Assembly: GCF_027912455.1 (NCBI RefSeq)
Contig: NZ_CP115446.1
Span: 1,821,501-1,885,500 of the forward strand
DNA: 64,000 nt
Direction: 5' to 3'
Source of the DNA: Aurantiacibacter sp. MUD61
Lineage (GTDB): Bacteria; Pseudomonadota; Alphaproteobacteria; Sphingomonadales; Sphingomonadaceae
Shown here: positions 46,415 to 55,800 of the stretch, one piece after another
How positions within the stretch are numbered: the first letter of the stretch is position 1
Layout of the letters: each line of letters opens with the position of its first letter
Notes under the pieces: model-generated
What the model saw: the letters and a program-made list of their open reading frames with translations, nothing else
Told to the model about the DNA's origin: nothing
Databases searched by the model: none
Translations under genes and position numbers: made by a program

Positions 46415-47532
46415 GCGCGCCCGACGACTTCGCCGCGCACCGGATTGTCGACCTGGACGGCCTTGGCGGCAGCATCGTCGTCATCGCGAAGGCTCGCCAT
46501 ATCGATGACGTGACGGAACTCGATGTTTTCATCGAGCATACGCTGAAAAGCTTCGCCGATCTCGTCCATCCGAATGCTCTTGGTGACTGCGCGGATGTCG
46601 TGCTCAGCACACAAGTCGAGCACTTCCTGCGTTGCGGCAACGCCGCCGATCAGAGAGCCGGTAATGCCGACATGGTTGAATACCATTGTCGCGGTGTCGA
46701 GCTCTTCGAAGCCGAGGAAATTGCCCACCACGCAGATCTGGCTCTTGGCCTTCATCAGCTGCAGGTACGGATTGATGTCGTGCGCATACGGAATGGTGTT
46801 GACCATCAGGTCCACGCTCATCGCGTGCTTTTCCATCGCATCGTCGTCGTTCACATCGACTATTTCGTCCGCGCCGATTTCCTTCAGCGCATCGGCCTTT
46901 TCAGGCGATGTGGTGAGTGCGATGACCTTGGCACCCAACGCCTTGCCGATCTGCACTGCCATGTGACCGAGGCCACCAAGCCCCGCCACGGCCAGCGTAT
47001 GACCATCGCCCAGCCCGAAATACTTCATGGGCGCATATGTGGTCACGCCAGCGCACAGGATCGGGGCGGCGTGCTCACTGGTGAATTTCTCCGGAATGGT
47101 AAGCGCAAATTCCTCGCGCACGACAATGCCCGTCGAATAGCCGCCATAGCTGTTGGTGCCATCGGGCTTCTTGGGGCCGTTGTATGTCAGCGTGCAGCTT
47201 TTGGGGCCGGTGCAATATTGCTCGTCACCGACATCGCACTGGTCGCATTGCTGGCAGGAATTGACCATGCAGCCGACGCCGGCCCGGTCGCCCACCTTGA
47301 AGCGTGAAACGCCTTCGCCGACTTCGATCACCTCGCCAATGATTTCATGGCCTGGAATACAGGGATAAACGGTGTTCTCCCAATCATCGCGGGCCTGATG
47401 CAGGTCCGAATGGCAGACGCCGCAATGTGTGATCTGGATTGCAATTTCGCCAGCGCGTACTGGCTCGCGCGTGAATTTCAGCGGGCCAAGGTCAATGCTG
47501 GCGTCCTGCGTTCCGTATCCGATAACTTCCAT
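46411..47532 (-). CDS. NAD(P)-dependent alcohol dehydrogenase, YahK/cinnamyl-alcohol type
   Basis: A 373-residue zinc MDR enzyme. CGVCHSDLHQARDDW and GHEIIG carry the catalytic zinc site; CQQCDQCDVGDEQYC is the structural zinc loop; CTLTYNG and AGVTTYAPMKY are hallmarks of the YahK/AdhA (CAD-like) aldehyde reductase group; GLGGLGH binds the cofactor. Broad-specificity aldehyde reduction is usual for the group. Its stop shares TTAA with the convergent gene. Confidence 0.86.
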   Translation of the reverse strand: MEVIGYGTQDASIDLGPLKFTREPVRAGEIAIQITHCGVCHSDLHQARDDWENTVYPCIPGHEIIGEVIEVGEGVSRFKVGDRAGVGCMVNSCQQCDQCDVGDEQYCTGPKSCTLTYNGPKKPDGTNSYGGYSTGIVVREEFALTIPEKFTSEHAAPILCAGVTTYAPMKYFGLGDGHTLAVAGLGGLGHMAVQIGKALGAKVIALTTSPEKADALKEIGADEIVDVNDDDAMEKHAMSVDLMVNTIPYAHDINPYLQLMKAKSQICVVGNFLGFEELDTATMVFNHVGITGSLIGGVAATQEVLDLCAEHDIRAVTKSIRMDEIGEAFQRMLDENIEFRHVIDMASLRDDDDAAAKAVQVDNPVRGEVVGRA

Positions 47533-47617
47533 GAGGGGGGCTCCATCTTCAAAAGGGTACTTTCCCTTTCAGCGGATGGCTGCCGCTTGTGTTCCAAGAC
47601 TTTGGGAATTCAGCGCT

Positions 47618-48136
47618 CTAATCGCGCTTGATGCGCAGCCTTCCCATGAAATCGGTCTTGCCCACATCCAGACCTTTCATGCGCAGGATGGCGTAGGCGG
47701 TGGTGGCGTGGAAGAAGAAATTGGGCTGACTGAAGCTCAGCAGGAAGTCTTCACTGGCGAAGGGAATATCGATGCCCTTCTGCTCGAACACGAAGCGCGT
47801 TTCCCCGCCGATGAAGCTGTCGATTTCACCTTTTGAAAGCGCGCGCAGCGTGTTTTCGGCCGCACCCAAATTGAGGCGCATCTTTTCGAGTTCGACAGGG
47901 TATTCCTCAAGGTCCGGCGAAAAACTGCCTTTGCGCACGCCCTCGATCGCGCCGACCGAATGCACCACCATGCTCTTCACCTGATAGGCGAAGGGCAGCA
48001 TGTCCTCATGCAATCTTGCCTGCGCCAGATCATCCTCGCTCTGGCCGCAGCTCTTGCAATTCTCGATCCAGTTCTGACCCGCATTGAGCATCTGGATCAT
48101 GGTGGGAATGATCGCTTCGTAGAGAGAGAATGACAT
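47618..48136 (-). CDS. DUF1993 family protein
   Basis: A 172-residue protein with a DinB-like helical-bundle appearance, matching the DUF1993 family in length and in the segments SLYEAIIPTMIQML at the start and FFFHATTAYAILRMKGLDVGKTDFMG at the end. A strong AAGGAGG lies before the start. Function unknown. It is upstream of the YahK-type gene in the same direction, with an 85-nt gap. Confidence 0.75.
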   Translation of the reverse strand: MSFSLYEAIIPTMIQMLNAGQNWIENCKSCGQSEDDLAQARLHEDMLPFAYQVKSMVVHSVGAIEGVRKGSFSPDLEEYPVELEKMRLNLGAAENTLRALSKGEIDSFIGGETRFVFEQKGIDIPFASEDFLLSFSQPNFFFHATTAYAILRMKGLDVGKTDFMGRLRIKRD

Positions 48137-48203
48137 CGCTGCGCCTCCTTATGGCGGCAAAGCGCCACCCGGGGCTGCACGCTGGCAGGATGCGGGGTGG
48201 CAA

Positions 48204-48719
48204 TCAAGCGTCGCTGCTGGCGGGGCTGTCCAATTCGGTGATGCGGGCAATGGCTCGGCGCAATTGCTGGTCCAGCCGGCGATTGCGTTCGCGTTCGGCT
48301 GTGAGGCTCATCAGCACCTCATTCAGCTTGGCAAATTGCCTGTCGCGCGATGGATCGGCCAGCAACAGGATCAGCGGCTCAGACCCGGGCATGGCGAGGC
48401 CGCAGGCGAGAAACTTGACGCTGATGCAGTCGCCTCCGTTCTCCGTGACCCACAGATTGACCGGCAGCCATTGATCGGCGGTAGCCGCGCGGATCAGCGT
48501 TTTTTCGAGCCTGCGGGTTTCTTCGGAATTGCGCCCGGCCAGCTGCGATCCTGCCTCGACATGGTAGTGCGCCTGCGCGCGCGGATTGGCATAAACGACG
48601 CGGCCAAGCCGGTCACTCACCATGACCGCCTGCCTCAGCCGGGTGATGATCGCGCTCTCGATCTGTGACGAGCTCACCGCACTGTGCGCAGTAACTATAT
48701 CATTGAGCTGAGAGGCCAA
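48204..48719 (-). CDS. PAS-domain protein
   Basis: About 171 residues. A single PAS-like domain (about 30-130: QAVMVSDRLGRVVYANPRAQ, GRNSEETRRLEK) is followed by a C-terminal coiled coil (TAERERNRRLDQQLRRAIARI). No kinase or DNA-binding output domain is present, so it may sense a small ligand and act through its partner. The start is uncertain: a TTG at 48719, 1 nt after the upstream stop with GAAGGGG before it, is the tightest coupling; an ATG at 48776 would overlap the neighbour by 56 nt. Confidence 0.6.
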   Translation of the reverse strand: MASQLNDIVTAHSAVSSSQIESAIITRLRQAVMVSDRLGRVVYANPRAQAHYHVEAGSQLAGRNSEETRRLEKTLIRAATADQWLPVNLWVTENGGDCISVKFLACGLAMPGSEPLILLLADPSRDRQFAKLNEVLMSLTAERERNRRLDQQLRRAIARITELDSPASSDA

Positions 48720-48720
48720 G

Positions 48721-49245
48721 TCACACCCCTTCGGGTACGGTGGAGAAGAACTCCCGGCCGCGTTCTTCTGCAGCATTGTCGCGCGTCAGATAAACGATGG
48801 CTAGGCAGTGATCGTCCCCTTTGGCAATCGTCTTGGGCAGAGCGATGCGCGCATAGCCCTGATTATCAGCAGCGATACGGCCGAATACATTGGTGGTCAT
48901 CTGGCACAGCGAGGGGCGGTTCTTGACCAGTTCACCGAACGGGCAAGCCGTGTTGCGGAGGATAATGCGGTCATTCTCCACACGCTCGACGGAAAACTTC
49001 CCGCCAATGCGGCGCTTCAGATCGACAAGGATGTCGGCCACTTCGCGCGGCGTGAATTGCGTTTTGTCGGCTGCCTTGTTGTATTCTTCGCGGATCCATT
49101 CGCCCACTTCGCTTCCAACCAGGGCGATGTATCCGGACGCCTCTTCCAGCCCGATGGTTTGCTCGAGCGTGCCGGACAGGCTGCGGATGATCGTACGAAA
49201 GAAACGGTCCCGCTCCAGCGGCAATTCCAGATTATTCATGCGCAT
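48721..49245 (-). CDS. MetOD1-like (methanogen output domain) protein
   Basis: A 174-residue protein. The start MRMNNLELPLERDRF is preferred to an earlier in-frame ATG because GGGAGA lies just upstream. The C-terminal half carries the Cys-containing signature TACPFGELVKNRPSLCQMTTNVFGRIAA (segments NTACPFG, PSLCQMT, GDDHCLAIVYL), which I associate with the MetOD1 domain, often fused to PAS sensor proteins. Here the PAS part is encoded separately by the next gene. The three conserved Cys could bind a metal or cluster; this is inference. Confidence 0.6.
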   Translation of the reverse strand: MRMNNLELPLERDRFFRTIIRSLSGTLEQTIGLEEASGYIALVGSEVGEWIREEYNKAADKTQFTPREVADILVDLKRRIGGKFSVERVENDRIILRNTACPFGELVKNRPSLCQMTTNVFGRIAADNQGYARIALPKTIAKGDDHCLAIVYLTRDNAAEERGREFFSTVPEGV

Positions 49246-49384
49246 GAAACTCTCCCTTGTGGGGAGGTTATCTAATTGGAATTCGCGCAATAAGTGTCCG
49301 AGACACAATAGGTGGGACGCGCGGGGTATTGGTGGGCAATTGATTAAGCTTTGGCGCCGGGAGTGTTTGTAAGTGCATGAGCCG

Positions 49385-49424
49385 AAGAAAAGGCCCGCCA
49401 CTCCTGTCGAGTGACGAGCCTTTC
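49385..49424 (-). terminator. terminator of gcrA
   Basis: Read on the minus strand, AAAGGCTCGTCACTC pairs with GAGTGGCGGGCCTTT (a few mismatches) and is followed by a T-rich stretch, 25-60 nt after the gcrA stop. Confidence 0.75.
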
Positions 49425-49449
49425 GTTTTCTAGTTTGGCCTTTGTCCGA

Positions 49450-50124
49450 TCAGCGCACGCGCGGACCGCCAAAGGGCAGGGGAGGCGGCGGACGGCGCGC
49501 ACCGCGCGGCAGCTGTGCCTGATAGGCGCGCCCGCAATGTTCGACGCAGTACGGGAAACCGGGGTTCACCTTCTCACCGCAGAAGTGGAAATCGGGCTCA
49601 CCCGGGTGACCCATCGGCCAGCGGCACACACGATCGTTCAGATCGAGCAGGCTGGTCTTGTCGGCGATATCGGGGCTGGGCTTTGCCGGCACAAGGCGGC
49701 GTGGCGGGGCGGGAGGGATCGGCGCCTGCTGATCGCCAGGTCCCTGACGCAGAAATCCGCCGGGGCCGTAAGATACGATCTTGGGCAGGTCTTCCTGCTT
49801 GTTCGGCAAAGGCTGGCTTGCATTCGCAGCGGAGGCCGCTGGCTTGGGTTCCGGCTTTGCTGCCGGCTTGGGCGCGGGCTTTGCCGGAGTTGCCTTTTTC
49901 GCTGCCGGCTTGGGCGCGGGCGCTGCTGCCTTCTTCTTGGGCGCAGGCTTCTTCTTCGCCTTGGCTTTCACCGGGCTCGGGCGGGCCTTCAGGCCCAGCC
50001 GGTGCGCCTTGCCGATCACGGCATTGCGCGAGACACCGCCAAGCTCTTCGGCAATCTGGCTAGCCGTGGAGCCGCCTTCCCACATCTTCGTGAGGGTGGC
50101 GATGCGTTCTTCAGTCCAACTCAT
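49450..50124 (-). CDS. gcrA: cell-cycle regulator GcrA
   Basis: Alphaproteobacterial transcription factor that works with sigma-70 at promoters methylated by CcrM. The N-terminal DNA-binding part MSWTEERIATLTKMWEGG and RNAVIGKAHRLGL is diagnostic. A long Lys/Pro/Ala-rich linker (about 48-105) follows, then the C-terminal sigma-interacting domain with CRWPMGHPGEPDFHFCG and YCVEHC. At 224 residues it is a little longer than Caulobacter GcrA because of the linker. Divergent from the ABC permease. Confidence 0.93.
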   Translation of the reverse strand: MSWTEERIATLTKMWEGGSTASQIAEELGGVSRNAVIGKAHRLGLKARPSPVKAKAKKKPAPKKKAAAPAPKPAAKKATPAKPAPKPAAKPEPKPAASAANASQPLPNKQEDLPKIVSYGPGGFLRQGPGDQQAPIPPAPPRRLVPAKPSPDIADKTSLLDLNDRVCRWPMGHPGEPDFHFCGEKVNPGFPYCVEHCGRAYQAQLPRGARRPPPPLPFGGPRVR

Positions 50125-50209
50125 GCAATCGTCTTCCAGTCTTCAATGATGCACGCGCGGTGCATCGAATTTCTTGCCAGTCCGTTCCAGCCCAGATAGG
50201 CGCGCCCCT

Positions 50210-51073
50210 ATGGCAGAGCAAGCACAGCAGAGCATGCAGGTGAGCAATACACGCGATTTCCCGCCGAAAGGGGAGCCGCAGATCACCAATTTCAACCGGA
50301 TCGGCCTGTGGTCTCTCTATATTAAGGAGATACGGCGCTTTCTCAAGGTGCAGACGCAGACTGTTTGGGCACCTGCGGTCACAACGCTGCTGTTTCTGGT
50401 GATCTTCACCGTCGCTCTCGGCCGCGATGGGCGCGAAGTGCTGGGCGTTTCCTTCGGCACATTCGTTGCGCCGGGGCTGATCATGATGGGCATGATGCAG
50501 AATGCCTTTGCCAATTCCAGCTTCAGCCTGCTCGCCGGCAAGATGCAGGGAACGATTATCGACCTGCTGATGCCGCCGCTGTCCAATGCCGAACTGATGC
50601 TGGGCATCGTGGCTGCTGCCATCACCCGCGCGGTGATGGTGGGCGGAGCGGTCGCGCTCGCCATGTGGCTATACCCTGGCGTCGAATTGCAGGTTGCGCA
50701 TTGGTGGGCGGTGATCTGGTTCGGCCTGATGGGCGCAACCATGCTCGCGATCCTCGGCTTTCTCGCCAGCATTTGGGCGGAGAAATTCGATCATAACGCG
50801 GCGATCACCAATTTCATCGTGGCACCGCTCAGCCTGCTGTCGGGGACGTTCTACGTCATTTCAAACCTCGCGCCGTTCTTCCAGGCGATCAGCCGCGCCA
50901 ACCCGTTTTTCTACATGATCTCAGGCTTCCGCTACGGTTTCCTGGGGCAGAGCGATATCGGCAATACCGACGAGGCGCTGCTTGGCGCCGCCGTCGGCGT
51001 GGGCGTGCTGAATATCGTGCTTGGCCTGATAACCTATCAGGTGCTCAAAAGCGGCTGGAAGATCAAATCCTAG
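50210..51073 (+). CDS. ABC-2 type transporter permease
   Basis: A 287-residue inner-membrane permease with six hydrophobic segments and the ABC-2 family pattern (ALGRDGREVLGVSFGTFVAPGLIMMGMM, then NFIVAPLSLLSGTFYVI, AISRANPFFYMISGFRYGFLG). The start MAEQAQQSMQ is chosen because the upstream in-frame codons run into the gcrA promoter region. No ATPase gene is adjacent, which is unusual; it must be encoded elsewhere. Its stop overlaps that of hspQ by 4 nt (CTAG). Confidence 0.85.
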   Translation: MAEQAQQSMQVSNTRDFPPKGEPQITNFNRIGLWSLYIKEIRRFLKVQTQTVWAPAVTTLLFLVIFTVALGRDGREVLGVSFGTFVAPGLIMMGMMQNAFANSSFSLLAGKMQGTIIDLLMPPLSNAELMLGIVAAAITRAVMVGGAVALAMWLYPGVELQVAHWWAVIWFGLMGATMLAILGFLASIWAEKFDHNAAITNFIVAPLSLLSGTFYVISNLAPFFQAISRANPFFYMISGFRYGFLGQSDIGNTDEALLGAAVGVGVLNIVLGLITYQVLKSGWKIKS

Positions 51074-51450
51074 TGCGTGAGTGAACGGCGCAGGACGTAT
51101 TTGCCGCCGCGAAAATCCTCGAACAGCTGGCTCACTTGCGGGTGATCGATCGGCTCATCATCGGTGTCGATCAGCAGATTCTGCTGGCTGACATAGGCGA
51201 CGTATGAGCTTTCTTCATTCTCGGCGAGAAGGTGGTAAAACGGCTGGTCCCGGCGGGGGCGCTGCCCCTCGGGGATCTGCTCATACCATTCTTCCGAATT
51301 GGCATAGACTGGATCGATATCGAAGATAACGCCGCGAAAATCGAAATTGCGGTGTTTCACCACGTCGCCGATTGCAAAGCGGGCGCGGGACCGGAGCGGA
51401 GCCTCAATCGGCTGTCCAACCTGCGATAGGGAAATATCCGAACGAGCCAT
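51070..51450 (-). CDS. hspQ: heat shock protein HspQ / hemimethylated-DNA-binding-like
   Basis: A 126-residue protein of the HspQ (YccV) family. RFAIGDVVKHRNFDFRGVIFDIDPVY, the Trp-containing YEQIPEGQRPRRDQPFYHLL and the final FRGGKYVLRRSL fit the family. In enterobacteria HspQ is a Lon specificity factor and binds hemimethylated DNA in vitro. The start MARSDISL is used because the longer frame has no ribosome site. Convergent with the ABC permease. Confidence 0.83.
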   Translation of the reverse strand: MARSDISLSQVGQPIEAPLRSRARFAIGDVVKHRNFDFRGVIFDIDPVYANSEEWYEQIPEGQRPRRDQPFYHLLAENEESSYVAYVSQQNLLIDTDDEPIDHPQVSQLFEDFRGGKYVLRRSLTH

Positions 51451-51619
51451 GCACCAAATATAGGTGCCTTCGCATGTGCAACAAGTCGTGCGAAGCTCCA
51501 ATCACCGGATTTCATGCGTTTCGCAGCAAACAGGGACTTGGCAAGTGCGCACAGCTAGGCTAACCGCGCGCTTTCCGTTCGACCCCGGCCCATCAGGGCT
51601 CGCAAAAACGGTCCCTCGC

Positions 51620-51709
<90 letters not shown>

Positions 51710-51728
51710 CTTACCCCCCCCCAGGCAC

Positions 51729-52567
51729 GGTCCTGTCAGAGGAAATGCACCGACTAGCGCATCACGCCTGATCAGCTAGTGCGGGGCATACCCCGACCAA
51801 AGAAGCCTGCCAGTCCGTGCCGCTATTTCAATTCGTCACCAGAGATTATCCGATTGGTGGTGATGATGTACGTCCGCTTTCCGCTGAGCCTGCGGAACGT
51901 GGAGGACCGTCTGGCCGAGCGCGGGATTGATATCTGCCACGAGACGGTGCGGGACTGGTGGAACAGGTTCGGTCCGCTATTTGCTGCTGACGTCGGCCGT
52001 CAGCGAGTGAGCCGGATAAAGGGCTTCCGCCAGTGGAAATGGCACCTCGACGAGGTGTATGTGAAGATCAACGGCGAGATGCATTATCTGTGGCGAGCAG
52101 TCGACCAGGAGGGCGAGGCCCTCGAGAGCTATGTGACCAAGACTCGTGACAAGAAGGCAGCGCTCAGGTTCATGAAGAAGGCGCTGAAGAGGCACGGTTC
52201 GCCGGCGGAGATCACCACCGACGGACTGCGCTCCTACGAGGCGGCGATGAGCGAACTCGGCAACACCGACAAGCAGGAAGTAGGACGCTGGGCCAACAAC
52301 AGGGTCGAGAACAGCCACCTTCCGTTCCGAAGACGAGAGCGGGCGATGCTGAGGTTCCGACAAACGAAGAGTTTGCAGAAGTTCGCCTCAGTCCATCACA
52401 ACGTCCACGACCACTTCAATCTCGACCGTCACCTTATTGACCGCAAGACCTACAAAGCAAACCGCTCGGCCGCCCTGGCTGGGTGGCAGAACCTCATGGC
52501 CTGAATTCAAGCGGGCAGGGGAGTGCTCTGTAAACCGGAGACCAGTTGCGATTAGACTGACAGCACC
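51729..52567 (+). mobile_element. IS6-family insertion sequence
   Basis: An element of about 839 bp bounded by imperfect terminal repeats (GGTCCTGTCAGA at the left, ACTGACAGCACC at the right, whose complement is GGTGCTGTCAGT), enclosing a single transposase gene. Size, single gene and IR type fit the IS6 family. The flanking 8-mers (CCAGGCAC, CTGAAACA) are not identical, so no target duplication remains. It lies between tRNA-Ser and the alginate locus. Confidence 0.75.
51779..52504 (+). CDS. IS6-family DDE transposase
   Basis: A 241-residue, apparently intact transposase with a GTG start. The N-terminal HTH region (ICHETVRDWWNRFGP) is followed by the DDE core: D91 in WHLDEVYVKI, D148 in ITTDGLRSY, and E177 in NNRVENSH, with the family's LFRRRE-like FRRRERAML after it. 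Members move by replicative cointegrate formation and often bring neighbouring genes with them. Confidence 0.92.
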   Translation: MRGIPRPKKPASPCRYFNSSPEIIRLVVMMYVRFPLSLRNVEDRLAERGIDICHETVRDWWNRFGPLFAADVGRQRVSRIKGFRQWKWHLDEVYVKINGEMHYLWRAVDQEGEALESYVTKTRDKKAALRFMKKALKRHGSPAEITTDGLRSYEAAMSELGNTDKQEVGRWANNRVENSHLPFRRRERAMLRFRQTKSLQKFASVHHNVHDHFNLDRHLIDRKTYKANRSAALAGWQNLMA

Positions 52568-52750
52568 CTGAAACACCATGAAGCCATTCCGGCCTGAGAG
52601 AATCTCCCCACTTTACTCGTTTCGCAAGACTTAAACTTGGGGAAACGTCTGCGTTGGGCATCTTTGGCTCCGTCTCACAAGCACCCACGTTCAAGGCGAA
52701 TTCCCTATCCTAGTCAGCGCGAAGTGATTTCGTTAGGACTGTAGAAGTTA
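52568..52750. other. stretch without recognisable gene
   Basis: 183 bp between the IS right end and the first GntR-type site. No frame with a ribosome site, no RNA gene and no clear repeat was seen. Confidence 0.5.
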
Positions 52751-52819
52751 AATTGGTATGATAGATATTGCAATCTGGTATAATCTAAAGGTTGACATAT
52801 CGTCATGCCAATGTACGCT
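52751..52819 (+). promoter_or_regulatory. promoter and tandem operator of the alginate TonB receptor
   Basis: Two direct TGGTAT motifs (52754 and 52776), 22 nt apart, stand just before TTGACA (52792-52797). A 16-nt spacer and TACGCT (52814-52819) complete a sigma-70-like promoter 33 nt upstream of the receptor start. The 47 nt from AATTGGTAT to TTGACA line up without gaps with 56840-56886 before the PL6 gene, so both are probably controlled by the nearby GntR regulator. Confidence 0.7.
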
Positions 52820-52851
52820 CCCAGGAAAACAAAACACATGGGAGTGGTATT

Positions 52852-55800
52852 ATGAGCTATCGTGAATCGCGAGACGTGCCGGCTGGGCGGCGTATTCTGG
52901 CAACTCTTTTGACAAGCAGTGCTCTGATCGGATTCGCCGACACGGCAATCGCGCAGGATATTGATCCCGATGATGGGCCCGGGCCCGAAGTGGAAGCCAG
53001 TGAAGGTGGCGATATCGTCGTAACCGGTATCCGGGGCACAATTCAGAACTCGATTGAAGGAAAGCGTGACAACGATCTTATCGTGGAAGTGCTGACTTCA
53101 GACGAGATCGGCGACCTTCCCGCGCTGTCGATCGGCGAAGCTCTGGAAACGCTAACGTCCGCAGCGTCCCATCGCGAGCAGGGCGGGGCGACCGAAATTT
53201 CACTGCGCGGTCTTGGGCCGTTTCTCAGCTCCACTACGATCAATGGACGAATGGCGACAAACGGATCGGGAGACCGCTCGGTCAACTTCAGTCAGTTCCC
53301 GTCGGAGCTCTTCAACACTCTGGCAGTGTATAAGACCCAGTCTGCCAGCCTGATCGAGGGCGGGGTTGCTGGCCAGATCGCGCTCGAAACAGTTGCTCCG
53401 CTCGATTACGGCCGGCGCCGCTTTCAGGGCGAATTCAAACTGCCTTACAACCCGCAGAATTTCGACATCGATGAAGATCAGCGCTTCACTGATTTCGGAT
53501 ACCGCGGCACGCTCAGCTATGTCGACCAATATGACCTTGGCGACCTTGGCGAACTCGGCATTTCAATCGGCTATCAGCGTCAGGAAACGACCAATCCTGA
53601 GCAGGAGGCCAATGTCAGCAACACGATCCGCGCTTGCGTACTCGATCCAACGACAACGAGCGATGGCGTGTTCGATGACGGCAATTGCGACACCAGCGGA
53701 TCAACCATCGCCGGACTGCGCGATGGCAGCGTGGCCGATGATTTTGTCATTGCCCGCAACAGCTACTCCTACCGCACGAATATCACGGATGACGAACGGG
53801 AATCCTTCTTTGCTGCGCTGCAGTATCGACCAAGCTCGAATTTCGAGATTGCCGCTGACTTTCAGTACTCAAATCGGCTTTTCAGGGAGCAACGTAGTGA
53901 TCTGAATTTCGCAGAGGGCCGGCGCATTGATGGTCCCGGCGATCCCAATCGTATTGATCTGCCACTGATCTACACCGATTCAGGCGCATTGCGGCAGTTC
54001 ACGAACGAGCAGCGCATCGAGGCCGTTAGCGAATATCTGCAGCGTGATGAAGAATATTACGGGGGCGGCATCAGTCTTGCTGCTGATGTATCTGACAGAC
54101 TCACAATCTCGGCTGACGTTTCCTATTCGCAAACGCAGCGCATCGAAGAAGCGGTGCAAGTTCGTTTTCGCACCGAGGATAATGAAGATATCACCGGAGC
54201 CGCAGTGTGGCCCAATGCCTTTGAAAGCGATGGTAGTTCGACCAATGATCGTATCGAGACGGCGGTACAGATCATGCAGAACGGATCACAGGGCCTGAAT
54301 TTCGTCACTCAGAATTTTGATGTCACCAATTACGATTTGTTTGCCAACGATCCGCGAGTGCGCGCCGATCTTGAGCAGGATCGGTTCAACTCGATCTGGG
54401 GCGCGCGTCTTGATTTTGAATACGAATTGGATGGTTTCCTTTCGTCGGTAATGGTCGGCGGCCGGTTCCAGGAACTGGCCTATCGCGATGTTCCGGGTGC
54501 TTCGAATGGGACGAGCCGCTTCGAGAACAATTACAACGATACCGACGGCACCGGCGCGCTGCAGGCGGCCAATCGAGAATGCCGCACGAACTTCCCTGTA
54601 TCTGGTTTCTTGTCATCCATTTCGGGCGGAAATCCGCTGATTACGAATTTGGATGATGCCGGGAATGTGATCGGCACATCGGACACTTTCGCGACGTTCG
54701 ACGCGCTTTGTGTTGTGCAGGTTCTTGAGCGCGAAGATCCGTCGGGTCTCAATTTCGATGCCAATGGCGCGCCCATCTTCCCGACGGGCGATTTCGACTC
54801 CATTCAGAATACCGACGTTTCGGAATTGTCTTGGGCTGGCTACGTTCAGGCGAATTTCGATGGCGATCTCGGTCAAGTTCCGGTGAGGGGCAATCTCGGC
54901 GTCCGCGTCGTGCACACGGACGTGAACTCCACCGGCTTTAGAACGACACTAACTTCTATCGTCGACAACAGCGATCCCAATGGACCCACGGTCACGCTCG
55001 TAGAAAATCCGGATGAGTTGACCACGGTGACTGGCGGCGGATCCTATACAGAATTCCTGCCCAGCTTTAACCTCACCGCCGAGCTATCTCCGGACCTGCT
55101 TGGCCGCGTCGCGGTCTATCGCGCGTTGTCTCGCCCGGATCCGTCCGATTTGGGATATGGGCGCGCTTTCTCAATCGATGATACCGAGGAATTTGCAAGT
55201 GTCGCTGATGCCCTCGGCATCGTGACTGGCCTCGGCAACCCGTTCACTGAGCCGCTGCTTTCGTGGAATGGCGATGTATCGCTGGAATGGTATCCGAACG
55301 AAGACTCGATCTTTGCGATCAGCGCTTATTACAAGAGCTTCAATGGCGGCTTTGAAACCTTCGGTCAGTTGGAAACCTTCAACATCGATGGCGAACTGGT
55401 CGAAGGTCTTGTCCGGACCGTAAACACGGCGGACGAAACCAGCACGATTTACGGTTTTGAAGTGTCACTCGCTCACCGGTTTGGCTGGTTGCCTGCACCA
55501 TTCGACGGCCTCGGCTTTAAGGTCGGCTATAACTACGCCGACTCAGATTTCGAATTCGAAGATGATACCCTTGGTGCTATTTCGACTCTCCAGCCGGACG
55601 GGACTATCACGCAGGTCAACGGGCTGATCCCGCCATCCAATATCTTCGGCTTCTCCGAGCACGTGCTTTCGGCACAGGCCTATTACGAGATTGGTCCTAT
55701 CGAATTGCAGGGTGTCTACAAATATCGTTCGAACTACTTCCAGCAATTCGTGGCCACGCCAGGACGCATTCGGTATGTGGATGACACGAGTGTCTTCGAG

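Noticed and set aside
51713..51724. Run of C after tRNA-Ser, considered as an attachment site or slippage tract
   Set aside because: A homopolymer alone is not evidence of an att site, and no second copy of the tRNA end was seen in the window.
51721..52575. Target-site duplication for the IS6 element
   Set aside because: The 8-mers next to the inferred ends (CCAGGCAC and CTGAAACA) differ, so no duplication is claimed.
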